Shown here: positions 57,351 to 64,000 of the stretch, one piece after another | Position numbering within the stretch: the stretch's first letter is position 1 | How the letters are laid out: every line of letters starts with the position of its first letter | Source of the DNA: Climacium dendroides | Taxonomy: Eukaryota > Streptophyta > Bryopsida > Hypnales > Climaciaceae | DNA: 64,000 nt | Assembly (NCBI GenBank): GCA_950106755.1 | Contig: OX467091.1 | Location: forward strand, 24,569,538 to 24,633,537 | Reading direction: 5' to 3' | Made by a program: the position numbers and the translations under genes | Notes under the pieces: generated by a model | Seen by the model: only the letters and a program-made list of their open reading frames with translations | Database searches by the model: none | Told to the model about the DNA's origin: nothing

Positions 57351-57612
57351 ATGTATATAGTTGAAGGGATTAGGATTCAAGCTAATTTGAAGTTTAATTA
57401 ACTTGGTTTAAGGTTTTGTTAATCTCTAATATATTTTGAATCTGGTCACTAGCAGGGCTAATTGTATGGAACTCAAAGCATTTATGTATATAGTTAAGGG
57501 GATTAGGATTCAAACTAATTTGAAGTTTAATTAACTTGGTTTAAGGTTTTGATAATCTCTAATACATTTCGAACCTGGTTACTAGCACAACTAATATATG
57601 GAACTCAGACTA
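57351..57612 (+). repeat. 133-bp tandem duplication
   Basis: ATGTATATAGTT starts at 57351 and again at 57484. The two units share GATTAGGATTCAA, TTTGAAGTTTAATTAACTTG and ATGGAACTCA, with scattered substitutions. Confidence 0.88.
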
Positions 57613-59720
57613 AGCATCTTTAGAGTAGGCGACTCATTTCTAACCACCTCCCCATTTCTACAGTATAGGATGTTGTATTTCCATGTATATTGGGCATATG
57701 TATTTACATGGTTTTGATTGATTATGAGCAGTTTTAAGTGCTAAGCTTTGGATATTGACAGATGATAGTGAGTAGAATTTGTGATTTATCGTATTTAAAA
57801 TGATTGTAGTTTCAAATTAGAAAATTCAATGTCCATAATTAGAGTTGTTTAATGAGGTGACTAATTTTGAATTTTTGGTTGATTATGATGTGATTCTAAT
57901 CTAATTCATAATGGGAGTTTTAATATGTTGATTTGCATGGTTGACCTGTTAAACTTCTAGAAGGCTCTGATTGGAAATTCAACATCCTAAGTGGCTACAA
58001 AAATTAAATGCAGTCACATTTATATTAATCGTGAACTATAAAGTGACATTCGTTAAATGTATCCTCTTCTATTTTGCATTGTTGTTCTGATGCACTTTAT
58101 CACAAAGATTTGCTATTAGGTTCGAAATAGCACAAGACTTTGGTTGTGGAGATGCTTTTTAAGTAGTATTAATACCCTTAAACATCCTAAATAATAATAA
58201 ATCCATCTTAAAACTCCCCTTTTTTCAAACCCCAATCTTATAATTCCTACTATATCTTAAAAAAGTCATATTTAGCTTTGATTTAGTATAATTTTTGAAC
58301 AATAGTTCCAAACAACTTGAAACTTTATTACAATGTAGATCAATTATGCAATTATTCACTCACTAATTTTCATTACATTCTAAGATATTGTTCAACTTTG
58401 ATGGACATTTTTCTACTACTAACTTCCTAATCCTTCACTACTTCTTTAACCTAGTTGTATTTTGGTGCATTATTCTTAGATTCTAAGTCCATTGAAGATA
58501 AAATGTTGATAAAAGCTAGAAAATAAGATAAGAAAGATATCGCTCAAAGTTTTGTTTTCATTGCACAAGATTTCAATAAAAATGAAGCTCTTCAAAATAC
58601 CCTCTTTGGCTACTTTTAAATCCAAACACCTTCACTTCAAAGCCTCATAATTTTTTCTTCATAATAAGTTTAAATCTTAAACTTGGCATCATAATAGATC
58701 AAGTATTCAAAAATTTAGATCCAAAAGCTTGTATCCATTCAACACTTCTCCAAAATGCAATACAAAATTCCCTCAGATCAATATTCTTTTCAACATAAAA
58801 CCACAACAAGTACACAACTAGTACTCAAAGTGCCTCCCACACCTCTCAACACACCCAAAGCAAGATAAAGAGACAAGGGACCAACCCTTGCCTCAAGTAG
58901 CCATCCAAACCCCAAGACAACTAGTTGCCGACTAACTCTAACTCCACTAATTTTTCGAATCAACTACTAACCAACCGGTTATCAACTAGCTTCTACCAAG
59001 CCAACTAACACAAGTTCAACACCAAGCTTCTAACACTAAATTTTTAACATCAAACAACTACAAATACTAAATGCATTTTTTCTAACAAACAAAGATGCCA
59101 TTTCAACTACTAGATAGCCCACATTACAGCAATATTGTGAGTGGAAGCATGCTTTATAGTTTCTTTAATGTTTGACTTGCTTGAATAACTCAATTCCTTT
59201 TGCTTGTAAGATCATTGTCATTGACTACAAATTTGAGTCCATCAACTCTAGCTACGGTTCACAACCACAATGAGGTGAATTCTTTGTAAATTTTTTGTTC
59301 CTTCGTGGGTCAAATTCTTGTTCCGCTTGTATAGGAACTTGAAGCAAAGGACAAATTAATATTTGTCGCATTTAAGAACTTTCATGTTTACATACTTTTT
59401 AGATTGTAGAACTTTTGTACATCATGAATCATGTCATGCATTTGGCATGACATGGCAAGCAACTTGAATGGTATTTTGAGTTCATTTATAAGTTCCATGT
59501 CAACCGAGCTCCTAATTGCCATGGAACTTGTACATTTAGCAACTCATCCTGATCAACCTCAAAGTTGATCCTATACAACTCATTTGAAGGTCATATTGGC
59601 ATTGTGTCATTTGATTGCACTTGCCATTTGCAAACTCGAAATGAACTGACAGTAATAAAAATGGCCACATAGTAGAAGAAGGGTGGTTCAACAATGCTGG
59701 AAGTGAACCAAATTCTCTCA
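57613..59720. other. intergenic, no gene seen
   Basis: AT-rich DNA without bounded elements or coding support. The frame at 59536-59721 (minus) is not recognised. Confidence 0.5.
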
Positions 59721-59723
59721 TTG

Positions 59724-59915
59724 CACTAGTAGAAAACGCAGAAATTTCTGTTGTTTCGGTGACGTTGTTTTAGTCACTGTACAACAGATTTCTGTTGAAA
59801 TTAACAGATTTCTGTTGAAATTAACAGATTTCTGTTAATTTCAGCAGAAATCTGTTGTTCAGTGACCAAAACAACGTCACCGAAACAACAGAAATTTCTG
59901 CATTTTCTACTAGTG
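59724..59915. mobile_element. CACTA-type fold-back MITE (192 bp)
   Basis: The ends CACTAGTAGAAAACGCAGAA and (reverse complement) CACTAGTAGAAAATGCAGAA are flanked by the 3-bp repeat TTG (59721-59723 and 59916-59918). The interior has three ACAGATTTCTGTTGAAATTA-like tandem units, and the whole folds into one hairpin. Confidence 0.92.
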
Positions 59916-59918
59916 TTG

Positions 59919-60390
59919 GCACACAAATAGAAAATTAGATCTATTGGAGACATTCCAAACTCAAAGTAGATGATGAATATGTGCCTACGAGGCTAAAATT
60001 GATGTAAGTACTAGAAGAGAGGTCGGGAATTTCCCTGATCGGGGTTGCAACAATGTAATTTTGGTCAATCTAGTAACTAGACATCAACGTCGAGCTCAAC
60101 AGAGAGGTGCTATATGAATCAACCAAAGTGGAGTACAGTTAGATAGTGGACTCTTTCTATATAGCAATACAACAACTCTTGAATTCAAACAATGATTTTG
60201 TACATCCACAACAAATAAGTCGGCCACCATTAGGAGATTGTATCAACCAGCAATTCCAGTTGTTGCAATTTACGTAACATAATACCTCTTGTGCCTAGGT
60301 AAAAGAAATTCCTTCTAGAGTGATGAAGATATGAGGGCAACATTAGTTGAGCATGATCAAGGATCTAGTATGAGGTAAGTAGCTGGAAAG
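59919..60390. other. upstream flank of the pogo-like relic
   Basis: No recognisable feature. The first residues of the transposase, including any N-terminal DNA-binding part, are not apparent before 60392. Confidence 0.4.
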
Positions 60391-60391
60391 C

Positions 60392-61644
60392 ATGACATTC
60401 TATATGCAACCTTCAAAGAATGGTGTTATGATATCCAAAGATGTAGAAAAAGGGGCGTTCAAAGAAGAGAGACATGTCGTTGAATATGTCCTAGGCATGC
60501 GTGATAAGGGCCTAGGTCTTAATCCACTAGCTTTGAAACTCAAAGTTGCAAAAATAACTACAAATTGCTCTATGCCATTCAAAAATGAGATTCTAAGTGA
60601 TGGATGGTTTTGGTGGTTTAAAAACCATCACCCGAAGCTCATATTGAGAGTGGCACAAGCCCTTTCATCTTCTAGAGCAGAAGAATTATGCAAAAAAAAT
60701 GTTGTTAGCTTCTACAATAACCTACATGAGCTATATACCTTGCATGGCCACACTCATGAGAGGGTGTGGAATTGCGATGAGTTTGGCAATCCATGCAAGT
60801 GGGAAGAAACGGTGGTGTGGTGGTCATTGCTCAAAAAGGCACTCATCAAGTTAATCTTGTTGTTCCAGATTAGCAAGAGTGGCTCTTAGTTTTCATATAC
60901 ATCAATGCATCAAGGTTAGCCATACCATCCTTTTACATTTTTAAAGATAAGCATTTTCGGCAAAACTATGTGGAGCAATATAAACTTGCTACAATGATGG
61001 CAATGCAGCCGAGAGCTAGGATGACTAATTACTTGTTTTTTGCTTGGATTTCTCACTTTGTAAAGAATGTTGACAATATTGGTCACATCTCTCAAAGCCA
61101 TAGACACCTTTCCATCCTTGATGAACACGGAAGCCACGTTAATATTGTAGAGGCAAAGGCAACGGAATAAGATGGATTGGACATAGTTACATTACCATCT
61201 TATACATTCCACAACTTGTAGCCTTTAGATGTGTCCATCTTTGAACCATTCAAAACCTACTTCAAGGAATATAGGGATTATTGGATCTCTCACAATCTAA
61301 AGCAGCATGCACAAAAAGCTATTCTACCTCACTAGGTGTCGCGAGAGATGTCACTAAGCTTGAGAAGAGTTTTAACAAAGGGTAACATAACTAGTGAATT
61401 CAGAGCTACTAAGATTTGGCCTTTCAATAGAAATGCAATGAATGATCAATTCAACCCTAGCATGATGTATACACAATTTGCTGAGGCAATCAAACAAATT
61501 AATCAAGATGGAAGTGTAGTTGTAGCTACAGCCAATTTGGTAGACCTAAAGGGACAATCAGTACTTAATATGACAGAGCAAAGGGGAGGATCAGAACTTC
61601 CCAATTCCTTAAAGCTTGACAGAGGTGCTCATATTGTCAACTAG
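60392..61644 (+). pseudogene. pogo-like (DDE_1) transposase, decayed, copy 2
   Basis: An ATG at 60392 opens MTFYMQPSKNG... and leads through a CENP-B-type DNA-binding region (DGWFWWFKNHHPKL, AQALSSSRAEELCKKNVVSF) to RVWNCDEFG. A frameshift near 60785-60795 follows; the second frame holds VGRNGGVVVIAQKGTHQ, IPSFYIF, MAMQPRARMTNYLFFAWISHF, LSILDEHGSH, PLDVSIFEPFKTYF and FRATKIWPFNRNAM. All three catalytic Asp (CDE, LDEHGSH, PLDVS) remain. Stops: TAG 60871 (VPD-stop-QEW), TAA 61168, TAG 61219 (NL-stop-PLD, normally Gln) and TAG 61333 (PH-stop-VS, normally Trp). A further in-frame stretch to about 61850, with TAG at 61642, may be the C-terminal tail. It is related to the minus-strand relic at 17694-19210 but is a separate copy. 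Confidence 0.8.
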
Positions 61645-62161
61645 ATAGCCGACAATGGAGGTTCAAAAGCAGAGCATTTAGTAGACTTTGATGCAAGTTC
61701 AAAAGAGGAAAATTTGGCAAACAACAATGGCATTGGAGTAGTCAATGAAGACATACTTGTCTTGGAGTTGCAAAAGATTAATCTAGACTTGGCGGTGCCT
61801 CTGCTTCTAAGTGTTGAATATTTTTTTGTTGATGCAGATGTCCATGATTTATAGTTGATGGAGGAAGTTGCTAGTTTGAACTTTGATTGCAATGAATTCC
61901 AATTGATTACTTCTTTTCTAATCCTATCAACAACTACTCAATGAACCAACCTTGGAAGATGAAATATGGATTTCATAGTTGAATTTTTAAAATTAGTCAT
62001 GTTAACTTCAGAGGCATACATAACCACTATACAATAAATGTAGGACCACAGCTCAGAATGGAAAAGGAAGAAAGAAAGAGTAGGAATTTAACAAGAAGAA
62101 GCCAAATAATGAAAATCATAAGAATGGGAGGAGAGGAAGTTGTAGTGCAAAGCTCACCAAC
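61645..62161. other. 3' tail and flank of pogo-like relic
   Basis: To about 61850 the plus frame continues as an acidic tail (ADNGGSKAEHLVDFDASS) with stops. After that there is nothing coding up to the CACTA MITE. Confidence 0.4.
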
Positions 62162-62376
62162 CACTACAAGAGAAAGTCGTCCTAATTGACAGAAATCAGC
62201 CCCTCCTAATCTACAGAAATTTGACAAGTTTCTGTCAATTCGGACAAAAAACTATCCGAATTGACAGAAAATTGTCCAAATTGACAAAAATCTGTCAATT
62301 TTCTGTCAATTAGGAGGGGCTGATTTCTGTCAATTAGGACGACTTTCTGTCAATTCGGACAGGTTTTCTTGTAGTG
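62162..62376. mobile_element. CACTA-type MITE (215 bp)
   Basis: The tips CACTACAAGAGAAAGTC and (reverse complement) CACTACAAGAAAACCTGTCC are flanked by the 3-bp repeat AAC (62159-62161 and 62377-62379). The interior is made of TTGACAGAAA and TTTCTGTCAATT motifs. It is related in style to the larger element at 32977-34250. Confidence 0.92.
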
Positions 62377-62379
62377 AAC

Positions 62380-63189
62380 AAGAGGTGGCGGAGGATTATG
62401 TTTGAAAGTCATTGGAGCAGTGTAGTGTAAAGAGAAGTTTATTTCAAAAAATCATGGGGATTTTAGATGTGATCAAGAATGGTTTAAGAAAAAAGAAAAT
62501 GTCATTGTAAACAAATTTTTATTCTTGAATGTAAAATCTTCTATACTATCATGAAACTACTCCTTATTGGCCACCTAAGAAACCATAAGTTTCAAACAGG
62601 TAAAATGGGACAACAAAACCACATAAAAAATTGGCTCCTAAATTTCAAATTCCTAATAACCAGTTCTAACTAGGTTTTAGTTTCATCATGAGAACAAAGA
62701 AGTTTCAACCATGTAAGCCATCAACCCTATTTCATCACCACAATATAAAATAAAGCTAAGTATTGGTTTAACCCAAGCCACTTGCAACAACAAAAGTTTA
62801 CAATGAAAAACAAGCCACAAGCTACAAACAAGTCTTCTTTCAACTCCAATTCCAAAGCTAAACTTTGGATAAGTGCCATTGTTGCCTCGAAGCTCCAAAT
62901 GAAATGAATAATAACTTTTTGAAAAGCTAACATAATTTTCTACTATTCCTTCAAATTTCAACTCATTTTAAAACTCTATCATCTATGGGCGCTTGAAAGT
63001 TTGACCTCTAAAAATGAAAGCAATAGACCTGCCTTCACTTCAACTCTCACAACTCACTCATATGAGCTCTAAAATAAACAAATGATAATTACATAAAAAG
63101 TTAAAATCATGTTCTATACTTTCTCAAAGTTTTATGGCAAACAAAGAGTCTGTCCGTCTTCTATGGTTGTTCAAAGTCTCTATCCTTTT
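62380..63189. other. intergenic, no gene seen
   Basis: AT-rich. The minus-strand frames at 62686-62961 are not recognised as any family. Confidence 0.45.
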
Positions 63190-63197
63190 CATAGGAG

Positions 63198-63756
63198 CTT
63201 GAGGGGTGCACTCCTTTTTTCTATGTTAGTGTGCGAACAAAATTTTGGACCCCCTATGTACTTTTTGAATTTTAAATAAAATTAAATGAAAAAATATTAA
63301 TAGATTTTTCTACTTTGAAAGTTTCTGTTTTGAATTATTAATATTTTTAATTGTTAATAATAATTAGTTATAAATTTTTGAAGTAAAAAGATACACTGTA
63401 GAATTGAAAAATAATTTTCACACCCATATATTATATAAGAAAAAATTGTTTTAAAAATGAACAAAAAATTTCTTAAAATAATTCTCTATTGAAAGTTTAT
63501 TTTCAGTTGAATATTGATGCAATGATCATCTAAATGTGTTCTTTAAAAATATTTGAATTAAATAAATATGTCATTTTAGTGCATTTTTACCTCTTCTAGA
63601 AATCATTCCATATTTCATTTGAGTTTGAAATTTTGGGAGTAGAATCCTATAGTCATTAGTAAACAATGCTCAAAATTTGAAGTTAAAATTATAGTTTATT
63701 AGAAACCACTTGTTCGCACATAGTTTGTTGTTGTAGAACTAAGTGCGCCCCCCGAA
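63198..63756 (+). mobile_element. hAT-like MITE, copy 3 of 3
   Basis: Flanked by the perfect 8-bp repeat CATAGGAG (63190-63197 and 63757-63764). The tips are CTTGAGGGGTGCACT and (reverse complement) TTCGGGGGGCGCACT. The interior is highly similar to copy 1 in the same orientation (AAAAAGATACACTGTAGAA). Confidence 0.88.
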
Positions 63757-64000
63757 CATAGGAGGTAGTAGACCTTTCTCCACTCAAACTAGCACAACTT
63801 CTGAATGCCAATCTTAAATCAAGTAAGTGAGAGCTTTTTAAAAAATCCATAATACTCAACCCCTCAAAGTTTCATTTTCAAAATCCACATACACTACTTA
63901 CAATGTCTCTTTCAACATTTGGGTCCTTCCATCTAACAAAGAGAGAAAAAATGAATAGTATTCACCTTATCTTCTATTTCATCATTTAACTCAACTACAT

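Overview
The window looks like nuclear DNA of a land plant. It is AT-rich with very little host coding sequence. The one clearly intact host-type gene is a three-exon DUF1218 membrane protein (12379-14501) with GT-AG introns. Everything around it is DNA-transposon debris: CACTA, hAT, Stowaway/mariner, pogo-like and Tc1-like elements, plus an abundant class of elements flanked by TTAA. No tRNA, rRNA or CRISPR array was seen. The sequence alone does not fix the species; a non-seed plant is possible but unproven.

Layout. 1-7.1 kb: MITEs (a hAT-like element with an 8-bp duplication, a TTAA fold-back, a 290-bp fold-back, a CACTA element) in otherwise empty DNA. 7.3-10.7 kb: a decayed hAT-family transposase, split by a GGTAAG-rich minisatellite that itself carries a TTAA element. 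12.4-14.5 kb: the DUF1218 gene, with a Stowaway-like MITE in intron 1. 15.8-17.1 kb: a possible solo LTR. 17.7-19.2 kb (minus): a decayed pogo-like transposase. 19.5-28 kb: low-complexity DNA and an array of small hairpins. 28.4-32.9 kb: a multi-exon pseudogene encoding a ParB-like domain, a charged coiled coil and an N4/N6-type DNA methyltransferase-like domain. 33-34.3 kb: a CACTA element with a long fold-back core. 38.15-39.99 kb: a GC-rich, bacterial-looking island. 40.8-56.4 kb: nested MITEs, tandem duplications and a Tc1-like transposase relic (minus). 60.4-61.9 kb: a second pogo-like relic. 62.2-63.8 kb: a CACTA MITE and another copy of the hAT-like MITE.

The most notable item is the island at 38.15-39.99 kb. 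It holds an uninterrupted 481-codon KamA (lysine 2,3-aminomutase family, radical SAM) on the minus strand. Divergent from it is a frameshifted, truncated 5' piece of what looks like L-erythro-3,5-diaminohexanoate dehydrogenase (kdd). Bacterial-type ribosome binding sites and an intergenic promoter-like region are still visible. Both genes belong to bacterial lysine fermentation. This is either a recent bacterium-to-plant transfer or an assembly chimera.

Two further themes stand out. First, at least eight sites carry elements bounded by TTAA with CCC...GGG termini, and one insertion has a paralogous empty site inside this window. Second, the dead transposases and the ParB-methyltransferase gene keep long reading frames and splice sites but carry many nonsense codons. 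Nearly all of these are explained by C-to-T (or G-to-A) change at Gln, Arg or Trp codons, as expected from deamination of methylated cytosine. The KamA frame shows no such decay.
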